The translations under genes and the position numbers were made by a program. The notes beneath the pieces were generated by a model. The model worked only from the letters and a program-made list of their open reading frames with translations, ran no database searches and was not told where the DNA came from. Of a DNA stretch of 64,000 nt, positions 33,438 through 42,092 are shown piece by piece. Numbering within the stretch: the stretch's first letter is position 1; each line of letters starts with the position of its first letter. Source of the DNA: Sphingobium cloacae (GTDB taxonomy: Bacteria > Pseudomonadota > Alphaproteobacteria > Sphingomonadales > Sphingomonadaceae); the NCBI RefSeq assembly GCF_002355855.1, contig NZ_AP017658.1, positions 44,911 through 108,910 of the forward strand, read 5' to 3'.

Positions 33438-35202
33438 CGAAGAGACCGCCGCCGACGCGGCCGGCCGCCTTGCACTTGAGCGTGTCTATGCGTGCTTCGA
33501 TGCCGGACAAAGCTTCCGGCTCGAGGCAGGCGCGGGCGCAGGCAAGACATATTCCCTAGAAAAGGCGCTGCGCCGCCTGATCGAACTTCGCGGTACGGAA
33601 CTTGTGCGTAAGCGCCAACAGATTGGTTGCATCACGTTCACGAACGTGGCGAAGGATGAGATTATCGCGCGCGTTCAGGCCCACCCGGCGGTTCGGCCGG
33701 AGACCATTCACGGATTTTGTTGGTCAGTATTGCAGGACTTTCAGCCCCAGCTCCGCGCGATCGTGCCTGACTTGCCGGGATGGGGAGAACGTCTCGCCGA
33801 TGCCGGGGTGGGGGGGCTAGGCGCGAGGAAGGTCAATTACGACCTCGGCTATCCCCGGGTGACGCCAGACGAGGTGTCATTGAAGCACGAAGACGTGCTG
33901 ACGCTGATGACGGAGCTGCTGGCACGGCCCAAGTTTCGCTTAGTGCTAGCGAAGCGCTATCCCGTGCTGCTGATTGACGAATATCAGGACACCGATGCGG
34001 GCTTCGTAGAGGCTCTAAAGCAGCATTTCCTAGGTACGGGTACGGGGCCTATCATTGGCCTGTTCGGCGACCATTGGCAGAAGATCTACGGTGAGGGATG
34101 CGGTGCGGTCGAGCACGCAGCACTCGAGGTGATCGACAAAAACGCCAATTTCCGATCCGCCGAACCCATCGTCGCGGTGCTCAATCGCATGCGACCCGAT
34201 CTCGAACAGATCCCCAGCGACCCGGATGCGCCGGGTGAGGCTCGAATCTTTCACACGAATGCATGGCCGGGCCAGCGCCGAACGGGCCAGGGCGGTGGTC
34301 ACTGGACTGGCGACACGAGCCCCGAGGCGGCACGCGCCTATCTCGATCACCTGAAGCAGCGATTGTCGGATGAGGGCTGGGACTTTGCCGTCGAACGCAC
34401 CAAGATCCTGATGCTCAGCCACAGCGTGCTGGCGAAGGAACAGGGCTATCCGACCATCCAGAGCATTTATGGCCAGTTCAACGATGCCTGGCTCAAGAAA
34501 GAAGACCCCCACATCAAATTTCTGGCCGACCAGCTCGAGCCAGCATGCGCGGCCTTTCAGGCGAAGCGCTATGGCGAGATGTTTGAGAGCCTAGGCGCCG
34601 GCAGGCCGTGCATCCGTCGGCATCACGACAAGGTCGCATGGACGCAGTCTCTCGAACAGCTTATCCAATTGCGAGCGACCGGCACGATCGGCGCCGTCAT
34701 CGACCTCATCAAAGGCCAGGCTCACATGCATCTGCCCGAGGCGGTGCTGGACCGCGAGCAACGCTTGGCCGACGCCGGACCCGAACCGGTCGAAGGCGAG
34801 TCTCGGAGGATCGCCCAGCTGCGAAGGCTACGGGACGTCGCCTACACCGAGCTGATGGCGGTGGATGCGTTCATCGATGGTCACACGCCCTTCGCCACCA
34901 AGCACGGCGTGAAGGGTGCGGAGTTCGAGAACGTGCTCGTCATCGTCGGCCGTGGCTGGAACAAGTATAATTTCGCGCAGATGCTGGAACGGCTCGACCC
35001 AGGCCCCCCGGCAGACAAGGTCGAATCCTTCGAGAGCAATCGCAACCTGTTCTACGTCGCGTGCTCCAGACCGAAGCGCCGATTGGCGCTGTTGTTCACC
35101 CAGATTCTAAGCGAGCTCGCGATGGCGAAGGTGACAGCTTTGTTCGGCGAGGCCAATGTGATCCCGCTTCCAGCAGATCCCGCGGGCGGGGCCGCGCCAT
35201 GA
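33430..35202 (+). CDS. GajB-like UvrD/Rep-family helicase
   Basis: 590 residues from MADEETAADAAGRLALERVY; the ATG at 33430 overlaps the end of the nuclease gene by 8 bases. Superfamily 1 motifs are in order: LEAGAGAGKTYSLEKAL (Walker A), CITFTNVAKDEI (Ia), LLIDEYQDTDAGF (II), GLFGDHWQKIYGEG (III region), HGVKGAEFENVLVIVG (V) and NLFYVACSRPKRRLALLF (VI). Helicase plus OLD nuclease is the architecture of Gabija anti-phage systems. The helicase is about 590 residues, somewhat longer than some GajB proteins. It looks intact, although the partner nuclease gene carries a frameshift. Confidence 0.85.
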   Translation: MADEETAADAAGRLALERVYACFDAGQSFRLEAGAGAGKTYSLEKALRRLIELRGTELVRKRQQIGCITFTNVAKDEIIARVQAHPAVRPETIHGFCWSVLQDFQPQLRAIVPDLPGWGERLADAGVGGLGARKVNYDLGYPRVTPDEVSLKHEDVLTLMTELLARPKFRLVLAKRYPVLLIDEYQDTDAGFVEALKQHFLGTGTGPIIGLFGDHWQKIYGEGCGAVEHAALEVIDKNANFRSAEPIVAVLNRMRPDLEQIPSDPDAPGEARIFHTNAWPGQRRTGQGGGHWTGDTSPEAARAYLDHLKQRLSDEGWDFAVERTKILMLSHSVLAKEQGYPTIQSIYGQFNDAWLKKEDPHIKFLADQLEPACAAFQAKRYGEMFESLGAGRPCIRRHHDKVAWTQSLEQLIQLRATGTIGAVIDLIKGQAHMHLPEAVLDREQRLADAGPEPVEGESRRIAQLRRLRDVAYTELMAVDAFIDGHTPFATKHGVKGAEFENVLVIVGRGWNKYNFAQMLERLDPGPPADKVESFESNRNLFYVACSRPKRRLALLFTQILSELAMAKVTALFGEANVIPLPADPAGGAAP

Positions 35203-35485
35203 CCAAGGGAGAGGCACCACCGATGGTGACGATCGCTGCCTAAACGGACCACGATCTTAGCCAGATTTTCTCTTGGCTCGAAGCGGAGCCGCCGCGGGAG
35301 ACAGCACCTCTCATCCCAACAACAGCATGATCGCGAAGAGACACAATGCCGGCGAGCTCATCGTCCTGAAGGCCGGCAACGACATCGCGGCTTTCGCGCT
35401 CGGCGCTTTCGATCTCATCGATATCTTTAAGACCAAGCCGCCGTTCAGACGGATCGGCATCGGCCGGACGCTGGCGCACTATTGA
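35199..35485 (+). pseudogene. Remnant of a GNAT-type acetyltransferase gene
   Basis: Starting at the ATG that overlaps the helicase stop (ATGA), three short frames together look like the N-terminal half of an acetyltransferase: MTKGEAPPMVTIAA, then HDLSQIFSWLEAEPP, then AKRHNAGELIVLKAGND with AAFALGAFDLIDIFKTKPPF and RRIGIGRTLAHY, the last being a GNAT acetyl-CoA loop. The frames are interrupted by a stop and at least one shift, and the C-terminus is missing. It may once have been the last gene of the defence operon. Confidence 0.5.
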
Positions 35486-35533
35486 ATCAGTCGAACTGCG
35501 GATACCGATAAGTAACCCCTTCCTATCCACTCA

Positions 35534-35737
35534 TCACACGGGTGGGGTGATGTCGGCCCAGTAGATGACTTCTTCCAGGATATGCATGCTTTCGGGATTT
35601 TCCCAGCCCTCACGGTCGCTATCCCATCGCCCGATCACAGGGAGGTCAACCTCCCAGAGCAGCAAGCGACGGCCGTCTTTCCGGTCTTCCGGCAAAGTGC
35701 CGATCGGCTCCCAAGGGATGTGCTTGGCGGTGATCAT
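35534..35737 (-). CDS. Small protein of unknown function (67 residues)
   Basis: Starts MITAKHIPWEPIGTLPEDRK and ends EEVIYWADITPPV. The pattern of an early W-PIG-LP, a central LLLWEVDLPVIGRWDSD and a terminal Y/HWADI-PP is reminiscent of DUF551-type phage and plasmid proteins, which I propose only tentatively. The frame extends to 35917, but the upstream part has poor coding character. It is convergent with the defence cluster. Confidence 0.5.
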   Translation of the reverse strand: MITAKHIPWEPIGTLPEDRKDGRRLLLWEVDLPVIGRWDSDREGWENPESMHILEEVIYWADITPPV

Positions 35738-36000
35738 GCAAGTTCCCTCGCTCGATTCCATTGGTCCCGCATTTAGCCCATCTTTGTGCAGGCACGAAAC
35801 CCAGCTGGTTGCCAACCTGTCGGGTTTCGGCAGCCCGAGCAGCTTTTCGGTGCGCCTTCGGCTTATGACGCCAGACTTCGGTGCGTGAGCCGCCACTCGC
35901 TTGTGCGATGCTGGCACTGATTTAACATAAGATATATTATCAGTCTTTTATCGTTCTATTTCAAATACTTAGATTACTTGCTCATTCGCGGTCTCCGGCA

Positions 36001-37050
36001 TCAACGCCCGTTGATCGTCCCCTCGATCGCCGCCAGACCCTTCATCAACGCCTCGAATTTCGGCGGCGCGGCCATGAACATCTCCGACATCGCGCCATAG
36101 TCCCGCTCAAGCTTCTCCCAAGTCGCGCCATCGGGCGACAGGCGCAGCGTTCCAACCACGGCGGTGTCATAGGAGGCCGACCTGTCCGCGAACATCAGGC
36201 TCTTGTTGTGCACGACCTGCTCGAGCAGATCGATCCGCCCCATCGCCTCGTTCGTGATGCCCGCCTGGTCGAGCATCAGCACGTCATAATAATGGCGCGA
36301 CATGCCCTCGCGCAGCTTGCCGTTATGATGGAGCGCATGAAGGATCGTGACCTTTTCCCAGAAGGTCCGCGCAACGGCCAGCGTCGGCACCTCGGTCACC
36401 GGATCCGGCAGTTCCTCGGGAAAGTCTTCGGCCAGATAGGGCAAGATCGGTCGAAGCGCGAACGGTTCCGTGTCGCCGCGGGCGCCAAATTCCAGCTTGA
36501 TGCGCGGCTTGATGTAACCGCTTTCATCCGCGCCGCCGTAATTCTCGCCATAGGCGAGCCCGTAACCCGAGGTGCGCGGATAGACGAAGAGCAGCGTCTG
36601 CTGGTCCTTGTCGTCGGGATCGAGCGCCAGGCTCCAGCCCTCGGCCGTGCCGAGAGCGACTTCGATTTCGCGCGCCAGGATCGGCATGGCGACCGTGGCG
36701 ACATAAGCCTGTGCCGCCGCCTTGAGCGCCTTGGTCCGGCGCTCGCGCTCCTTGCCGGTAATGTCGCTGTCCATCGGCGAGGCGACTTCGCTGAGCAGCG
36801 GCGCCGCGCGGCTGATGGTGAGGTCGATATCTTCGGAGAAGCGCGCGATGATCCCATAGGCTTTCGACAGCGAGGTCCCGCCCTTGAAGGTCATGTGACC
36901 GGCGAGGTCGGGACACATGACGAGGCGGCGTAGCGTCCAGCAGACCCAGAAATCCTTCTCGATGATGATCGGCGTCAGATCCCGCCGCGCCGCCGCTTCA
37001 TCGATAAAGGCGCGCCGATCCTCGGCTGGTCTGCGTGCGAACTCATCCAT
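36001..37050 (-). CDS. AbiEii/AbiGii-family nucleotidyltransferase toxin
   Basis: 349 residues with the DUF1814 nucleotidyltransferase signature: IIIEKDFWVCWTLRRL, HMTFKGGTSLSKAYGIIARF (residues about 52-71), then SEDIDLTI with the paired aspartates, and later KIKLEFGARGD-like and KVTILHALHH segments. This family transfers nucleotides to tRNA or other targets and acts as the toxin of type IV AbiE systems, which abort phage infection and stabilise plasmids. It overlaps the antitoxin gene by 8 bases. Confidence 0.9.
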   Translation of the reverse strand: MDEFARRPAEDRRAFIDEAAARRDLTPIIIEKDFWVCWTLRRLVMCPDLAGHMTFKGGTSLSKAYGIIARFSEDIDLTISRAAPLLSEVASPMDSDITGKERERRTKALKAAAQAYVATVAMPILAREIEVALGTAEGWSLALDPDDKDQQTLLFVYPRTSGYGLAYGENYGGADESGYIKPRIKLEFGARGDTEPFALRPILPYLAEDFPEELPDPVTEVPTLAVARTFWEKVTILHALHHNGKLREGMSRHYYDVLMLDQAGITNEAMGRIDLLEQVVHNKSLMFADRSASYDTAVVGTLRLSPDGATWEKLERDYGAMSEMFMAAPPKFEALMKGLAAIEGTINGR

Positions 37051-37651
37051 TGCGGGCGGCGCCGATCTTTAAGACGACGTCGCCCATCCATCCGGGCATC
37101 TCGGCCCTGGCCTGGGCGAGCATCCGCATGTCGCGATCATCGAGGCGGGCGGCGAAGTGCCGGATCTTGTCGCTATCGATATTGTCCTTCCCCAGATGCG
37201 CGAGCGCCTGCACGACCGCGTTGACCGAGTCCGGCGCATTGTCGAGCACCGGTGCGCGGCTGTGCTTGAGCGTCAGGCTGCGCCCGCCCGCTTGCCTGAC
37301 CCGGGTGCGGCCGGTCGTGGCATAGCTGGCCCGGGCGGGAACCTGGGTCGATAGCCCGAGCCTGTTCGCCGCCGCCGCGCCCGACGGTGCGAGCTTGTCC
37401 CCGCTCTGCGTCGAGAGGGCCTTGGCGACATTGGCGGGATCGGGACTGAGCGCACCGAGCTTGTCATGCTGGCGCGGATAGTCATAAAGACCCCGGCCGA
37501 TGCGCCGGATGTCGCCGGCGGTCACGAGGCGCGACAGCGCCATGTCGACCGACCCACGCGTCCCGAAGTCGACGAAGCTCTTGGGCGTGAACACCCAGCC
37601 GCGGCCCTTGCCGCGCACGCGCTTCATGATCCGATCGGCTACCGCAGACAC
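37043..37651 (-). CDS. AbiEi-type antitoxin/autoregulator (DUF6088)
   Basis: 202 residues starting with GTG at 37651. The N-terminal winged-helix region (RVRGKGRGWVFTPKSFVDFG, ALSRLVTAGDIRRIGRGLYD) and the C-terminal VVQALAHLGKDNIDSDKIRH part match AbiEi-like proteins that antagonise the paired nucleotidyltransferase and repress their own promoter. Its stop lies inside the toxin gene, so translation is coupled. An inverted repeat 17-46 bases upstream of its start is a likely operator. Confidence 0.85.
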   Translation of the reverse strand: MSAVADRIMKRVRGKGRGWVFTPKSFVDFGTRGSVDMALSRLVTAGDIRRIGRGLYDYPRQHDKLGALSPDPANVAKALSTQSGDKLAPSGAAAANRLGLSTQVPARASYATTGRTRVRQAGGRSLTLKHSRAPVLDNAPDSVNAVVQALAHLGKDNIDSDKIRHFAARLDDRDMRMLAQARAEMPGWMGDVVLKIGAARNG

Positions 37652-37667
37652 TGGCTGTGCTCCTATC

Positions 37668-37697
37668 TGTTAGATAATAGCACGCTTTTTTCTAACA
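37668..37697. promoter_or_regulatory. Inverted repeat and AT-rich promoter region of the AbiE pair
   Basis: Perfect arms TGTTAGA (37668-37674) and TCTAACA (37691-37697) separated by 16 AT-rich bases just upstream of the antitoxin start. AbiEi proteins bind inverted repeats at their promoters, so this is a reasonable operator candidate. Confidence 0.5.
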
Positions 37698-37745
37698 AGC
37701 TAGAAGCGCGTATCAGCGCCTAAATTCGCTATTTTCCAAGATATT

Positions 37746-37773
37746 TTGGCATCGCATCCAGATAGGATGCCAA
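37746..37773. terminator. Hairpin between mobA and the AbiE promoter
   Basis: Arms TTGGCATC and GATGCCAA with a 12-base loop. There is no strong T-run, so it may be a weak terminator or a protein site. Confidence 0.35.
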
Positions 37774-37819
37774 GGCCACACAGGCAAGGTAGGCAAGCCG
37801 CCCGCGGGAGCGCCGGCCA

Positions 37820-38941
37820 TCATCGTTCCCGATCCCGGTGAGGCGGTGGCCGCCCCTCGTCCGCACCTGTGGGCGGCGAAACGCCCTCCGGCTCGTTTCG
37901 GCGCTCCTGCGGCGGCCGTTCGGATTGCAGTATCTCCCGTGCGCGCGCGAGCCGCCGCGACACCGCCGGCGGCATCGCCGCCAGAAAGCCGGCGATTTCC
38001 TGCCCCAAGGCCCGATCTTCCGGTTTTCCGGTGGCGGCGAGCGCGACGGCGGCCTCGGCATAGGCGCCGCGGATCTGCTTCTGGCGCGCCAGCGCCATGA
38101 CATCTTCCGGCCGGCGCTCCTGGTCGGCCGCACGCACGAAGCTTTGCGCCCGCAGTTCGTTGAGCTGCGCGAGATTGAGCCTGCGCCCCTCGGCCCCAAG
38201 CCGGGCATCGAGATGGAGCGCGGCTGACCGCACGCGCTTCTGGACATGACCGCGCGCCCGCCGGGGTGTCGCTTCCGCCGCGACACCGCGCGCGCGCAGC
38301 TCATGCGCGAAGGTCTCACGCATATGATGGAGATCCGCCTTGCGCGGATTGAAGCGGGTTCCGTCCGCCCCTTCGGTCGCCACCGTCAGATGGACGTGGG
38401 GATGATCGGTGTCGGTATGGAGCGCCAGCATATAGGCATGGTTCCCCTCGAACAGGATTCGCGCGAATGCCTGCGCCGCATCATGGAGCGTCTCGGCGTC
38501 GGTCGATCCCCCGGGCATCGACAGCACCAGCGACATCGACGTCGGCCGTTCCCGGCCATGTTCGTTCATGGCCTCGTCGAGCATCGCCCAGTCCTGAGCG
38601 ATCGCCTTGAGCCGATCCGGCTCGGTGATAATCTCGCCCTCGCTCGATCGGACGGCGAGCTTCCCGTGGCGCGCCACATAGCCGAAATGCTCGGCGACAT
38701 GATGAGCGCCATATTGCTTGCCGGAGACCTTCACCATCACCTCGGGCGCCTTGCGCACGATCCGCTCGAGCTTGGCGCGCGCCTCGGCCTGGCCCATCGA
38801 CATCGGCCGGGCGGCCCCGCCCCCGCTTCCGCCCGGTTTGATCCGAACATAGGCGCCGCGCAGGGTCCGCTTGCCGCCTGCCGGCGGCCGCCAGGCCTCC
38901 ATCAGGCTGGGAAGCGGGAGAACCCCCTCCTCCTCACGCAT
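37820..38941 (-). CDS. mobA: Relaxase MobA (VirD2/MobA-like mobilisation nuclease)
   Basis: 373 residues from MREEEGVLPLPSLMEAWRPP. The catalytic histidine triad is in LALHTDTDHPHVHLTVATEG (HxDxxHxHxH), and YGAHHVAEHFGYVARHGKL lies upstream of it in the relaxase fold. The C-terminal part is Arg/Ala-rich and coiled. It would nick the plasmid oriT and pilot the strand. The ATG at 38941 overlaps the mobC stop by 8 bases; an upstream extension of the frame to 39001 lies inside mobC and is unlikely. It is the second relaxase of the window and is not closely related to TraA. Confidence 0.88.
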   Translation of the reverse strand: MREEEGVLPLPSLMEAWRPPAGGKRTLRGAYVRIKPGGSGGGAARPMSMGQAEARAKLERIVRKAPEVMVKVSGKQYGAHHVAEHFGYVARHGKLAVRSSEGEIITEPDRLKAIAQDWAMLDEAMNEHGRERPTSMSLVLSMPGGSTDAETLHDAAQAFARILFEGNHAYMLALHTDTDHPHVHLTVATEGADGTRFNPRKADLHHMRETFAHELRARGVAAEATPRRARGHVQKRVRSAALHLDARLGAEGRRLNLAQLNELRAQSFVRAADQERRPEDVMALARQKQIRGAYAEAAVALAATGKPEDRALGQEIAGFLAAMPPAVSRRLARAREILQSERPPQERRNEPEGVSPPTGADEGRPPPHRDRER

Positions 38942-39533
38942 CGGCCATGTCCCAGTAGCGAAGATCGCCCTTGAGCGCGGCCCCGAGACCGGCGAGCGCA
39001 TCGACGATCTCGGACCTAAAGCTTGCGACCCTGGCCGCTTCCCGCGCGACGTCGAGGCCGGATTCGACCATCACCGAGGCGTTGAGCGCGCGGGTCGCCT
39101 GGTTGAGGTTGATCCCGATCCGATTGAGCTCGCGCCACGCCTGCGCGACGGCCGCCCGCTCCTCGCGCGGCAAGGGCGCGTTTGCGCGCAAGCGCCGCGC
39201 CAGCAACGTGGTGATCCAGTCGGTACGCTTCATCCCCAGCACATCCGCCGCGCGGTCGAGCGCGGCGATCTCTTCCGGGATCAGCCGAACCTCGACCCGG
39301 CAGGTTGCGCGCTGGCGGGCGCGCGGCGCCTGATGCCCCTCCCCCGCCTCCATGGCCAAGGCGTCACCGATCAAGCGGCGCAGCAGCGCCGAGCGGCCGC
39401 CCGATACCGCCGCGAGCGCGGCGAAACGCTGGGCGACATCATCGTCGAGCCGAAAGGTGAGGACGGGCATGTCCCCAACGCTATTGTCATACATCCCCGG
39501 CGCCAAGCCTATCCGGCCCTTACCTTTACTCAA
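38934..39533 (-). CDS. mobC: Relaxosome protein MobC
   Basis: 199 residues. The N-terminal part has a ribbon-helix-helix-like start (PVLTFRLDDDVAQRFAALAA). The middle carries RVEVRLIPEEIAALDRAADV, and the end RELNRIGINLNQATRALNAS is the MobC signature (GxNLNQxxxxLN). It should bind oriT and help MobA open the nic region. Starts at 39494 or 39470 are also possible; 39533 places the start 9 bases from the palindrome at 39542-39563, which may let MobC or another factor repress its own operon. Confidence 0.85.
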   Translation of the reverse strand: MSKGKGRIGLAPGMYDNSVGDMPVLTFRLDDDVAQRFAALAAVSGGRSALLRRLIGDALAMEAGEGHQAPRARQRATCRVEVRLIPEEIAALDRAADVLGMKRTDWITTLLARRLRANAPLPREERAAVAQAWRELNRIGINLNQATRALNASVMVESGLDVAREAARVASFRSEIVDALAGLGAALKGDLRYWDMADA

Positions 39534-39541
39534 CTCATCTT

Positions 39542-39563
39542 ATAGTCTGCTTGGGCAGACTAT
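39542..39563. repeat. 22-bp palindrome upstream of mobCA (copy 1)
   Basis: ATAGTCTGC-TTGG-GCAGACTAT, perfect 9-bp arms. The same sequence, apart from one loop base when read on the opposite strand, lies in the 32-bp palindrome at 44080-44111 upstream of the parAB operon. It is a candidate shared operator, parS-like site or part of oriT. Confidence 0.75.
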
Positions 39564-39611
39564 TGTTCTTCGGCCAGCGAACCCCTCTCGAACACCGATC
39601 GTCCGCAGCAA

Positions 39612-39636
39612 GGGGCGGCGCCTTCGGCGCTGCCCC
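39612..39636. repeat. GC-rich hairpin in the putative oriT/mobC leader region
   Basis: GGGGCGGCGCC and GGCGCTGCCCC, 10 of 11 pairs, around a 3-base loop. It lies between the parAB terminator and the mobC promoter palindrome. With 39542-39563 it makes a repeat-rich 100-base tract where an oriT would be expected, next to mobC. No nic consensus was recognised. Confidence 0.45.
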
Positions 39637-39650
39637 CGCCCATCGACACG

Positions 39651-39680
39651 AAAAGGGCCGCACCCCGAAGGGTACGGCCC
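39651..39680 (-). terminator. Rho-independent terminator of the parAB operon (displaced by IS21)
   Basis: Stem GGGCCGCACCC/GGGTACGGCCC (10 of 11 pairs) with a CGAA loop and four A residues on the left, which read as TTTT after the hairpin on the minus strand. In the uninterrupted plasmid it would lie shortly after the parB stop; the IS21 element now separates it from parB. Confidence 0.7.
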
Positions 39681-39946
39681 AAACCATCGTGCAAGATAAA
39701 CTACGAACGCGGAGGAGGCGGGTCAGTTGTTGGCAAGGCCTCGCTTCTCTCGCCGGTCGGACCGATCGACGAGGCAGCGACTTCACGCTCGCGGCCTGTC
39801 ATCGGTCGTGCAATTCTCCGCAAAAGTGGGCTTTGAAAATTCCCTAGTTGGTGGCCCCTTCATCTCATTCTGCCGGGGCTAGCCCCGGCAGAATGAGATG
39901 AGCCGACATTGTCCTCATCTCCTTTGCAGACGCGGAGACGGGGCCG

Positions 39947-41209
39947 ATGATCCGACTTGGAGAATTGATGATGATCCTCGAACTACATCGGCAGGGCGTA
40001 TCGATATCCGCCATTGCCCGACGCACTGGTCGCGATCCCAAGACCATCCGAAAATATATCGAACGGGGCATCGAGGCCCCGGTTTACGGCCCTCGCATGC
40101 TGGGTCGACCGAACAAACTGGCACCCTATCTGGAATTTTTGCGTGAGCGAGTGACGGCCTTTCCCGATCTGACTGCGGCGCGCCTGACGCGGGAAATCCG
40201 TGAGCTGGGATATATGGGCGCCTATACCGCGGTAAAGCGGTTCCTGGCAGCGATCCGGCCGGAAAACGGCCCCAAGCCCTTTGAGGTTCGGTTCGAGACG
40301 CCGCCTGGCGTGCAGGCACAGGTCGACTTTGCCCGGTTCGTCGTCGAATTTACCGATGAGCCCGGCGTCAGCCGGATCGTCTGGCTGTTCAGCCTGGTGC
40401 TGGGACATTCGCGCTTCCTGTTTGCGCGCTACGTCATGCATCAGGATCTCCAAAGCCTGTTGCGCTGTCATATGCAGGCCTTTGAAGCGCTCGGCGGCGT
40501 CCCGATCGAGATCCTCTACGATCGCATGAAAACCGCTGTGACCGGGGAAGATGATCAGGGCCACATCATCTACAATCGATCATTGCTGGCTCTGGCCGGG
40601 CATTATCGCTTCGTGCCGCGCGCCTGCCGTCCCTATCGGGCCAAGACCAAGGGAAAGGTCGAGCGGCCATTCAGCTATATCCGCAAGGACTTCTTCCTGG
40701 GCCGGAGCTTCCGCAATCTGGACGATCTCAATGTCCAGCTGATCGACTGGCTCGATACCGTCGCCAACGTCCGTGTCCACGGCACGACGCAGCGGATTAT
40801 TGCTGAAGCCTTCGCCGCCGAGCAGCCTGAGTTGCAGCTGCTCCCGGCGGGCCGCTTTGACGCTGTTCTGAAGCTGGAGCGCCGCGTCAGCCACGATGGG
40901 ATGGTCTCGGTCGGCGGCAATTACTACAGCGTTCCCGATCGCACCCGGCGCGTCGTCGAAATCCAGCAGTTACCCGACAAGATCCGGATCGTAGACCTGG
41001 GCCAGGTCATTGCCGAGCACCCGGTTCTTGAGGGGCGTCGGCAGTACAGGATCGATCCTGCGCATCGGACAGGCAGCAGCGGCGCCAAGCGCCGTATCCA
41101 TGGCAAAGAGGTAATCGCCATCGGTCGTGTAGGCGAGCATGTCGCCGTGCGCTCCCTGGCCATCTATCAGGCGATCGGCAGCCAACTGGCGCGGGGAGAC
41201 CGGCCATGA
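39947..41209 (+). CDS. istA: IS21-family transposase IstA
   Basis: 420 residues. An N-terminal helix-turn-helix (ELHRQGVSISAIARRTGRDP) is followed by an rve/DDE integrase core with GVQAQVDFARFVVEF, HSRFLFARYVMHQD, PIEILYDRMKTAVTG and the KTKGKVERPFSYIRKDF glutamate region. A C-terminal KLERRVSHDGMVSVGGNYYS domain completes it, as in IstA proteins. The stop overlaps the istB start by four bases (ATGA). Confidence 0.95.
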   Translation: MIRLGELMMILELHRQGVSISAIARRTGRDPKTIRKYIERGIEAPVYGPRMLGRPNKLAPYLEFLRERVTAFPDLTAARLTREIRELGYMGAYTAVKRFLAAIRPENGPKPFEVRFETPPGVQAQVDFARFVVEFTDEPGVSRIVWLFSLVLGHSRFLFARYVMHQDLQSLLRCHMQAFEALGGVPIEILYDRMKTAVTGEDDQGHIIYNRSLLALAGHYRFVPRACRPYRAKTKGKVERPFSYIRKDFFLGRSFRNLDDLNVQLIDWLDTVANVRVHGTTQRIIAEAFAAEQPELQLLPAGRFDAVLKLERRVSHDGMVSVGGNYYSVPDRTRRVVEIQQLPDKIRIVDLGQVIAEHPVLEGRRQYRIDPAHRTGSSGAKRRIHGKEVIAIGRVGEHVAVRSLAIYQAIGSQLARGDRP

Positions 41210-42066
41210 ACCATGGGGGTGCCGCATCCCGCGTCGATAATATCCGCCGCAGCCTCGTCCATCTCAAAATGCCACGCGCCCTGGAGATGCTCGACGCCAC
41301 CCTGCGCGGCATAGAGCAGGGCAAAATCGATGGCATCGAGGCCATCGACATATTGCTGAACGAAGAACTGTCGCTCCGGGAGAACCGCAGGATCAAGGCA
41401 GCCCTGCGCATGGCAAGGCTGCCGATCATCAAGACGCTGGACGGATATGACTTCTCCTTCCAGCCATCGCTCGACAGGAACCGCATCCTGGCGCTCGCTG
41501 GCCTGGACTTCATCAACCGGGCCGAGGTGGTGCATCTGCTGGGCCCGCCCGGTACCGGGAAAAGCCATATCGCCACGGCCCTTGCCGTCGAGGCCGTGAA
41601 GGCGGGCAAGAGCGTCTACTTCATCCCGCTCGCCGATCTGATCGCTTCACTGACCAAGGCTGAACGCGAGGGCACGTTGCGCGAGAAGATCCGCTTCCTA
41701 TGCCGATCCTCCCTGCTCGTCGTCGACGAGATCGGGTATCTTCCCGTCACGCCCGGCGGCGGCAATCTCTTCTTCCAGCTCGTCAACGCCCGATACGAAA
41801 AGGGTGCCATGATCCTGACATCCAACCGCGGCTTCGCCGAATGGGGTGATGTCTTTGGCGATCCGGTGGTGGCCACCGCGCTGCTCGACCGCCTTCTTCA
41901 CCACGCTGTGGTCATCCAGATCGAGGGCTCCAGCTATCGCATGCGACAGCACGCCGACCTCCTGCCCGAGCATGCGCGCATGGCACCGTCCATCAACCCG
42001 CCGCCCTTGCCGAAACGGCGCGGCCGCCCGCCAGCAAAGGAAAAGCCCGATCTCCATCACGGCTGA
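41206..42066 (+). CDS. istB: IS21-family helper ATPase IstB
   Basis: 286 residues, a DnaC/DnaA-like AAA protein: GPPGTGKSHIATALAVEA (Walker A, about residues 108-125), LLVVDEIGYLPVTPGGGNLF (Walker B) and MILTSNRGFAEWGDVFGDPV, then ALLDRLLHHAVVIQIEGSSY. It loads IstA and selects the target. Complete, ending 64 bases before the element end. Confidence 0.95.
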   Translation: MNHGGAASRVDNIRRSLVHLKMPRALEMLDATLRGIEQGKIDGIEAIDILLNEELSLRENRRIKAALRMARLPIIKTLDGYDFSFQPSLDRNRILALAGLDFINRAEVVHLLGPPGTGKSHIATALAVEAVKAGKSVYFIPLADLIASLTKAEREGTLREKIRFLCRSSLLVVDEIGYLPVTPGGGNLFFQLVNARYEKGAMILTSNRGFAEWGDVFGDPVVATALLDRLLHHAVVIQIEGSSYRMRQHADLLPEHARMAPSINPPPLPKRRGRPPAKEKPDLHHG

Positions 42067-42092
42067 TCACCGACACAAACCCTCCCGCCAAA

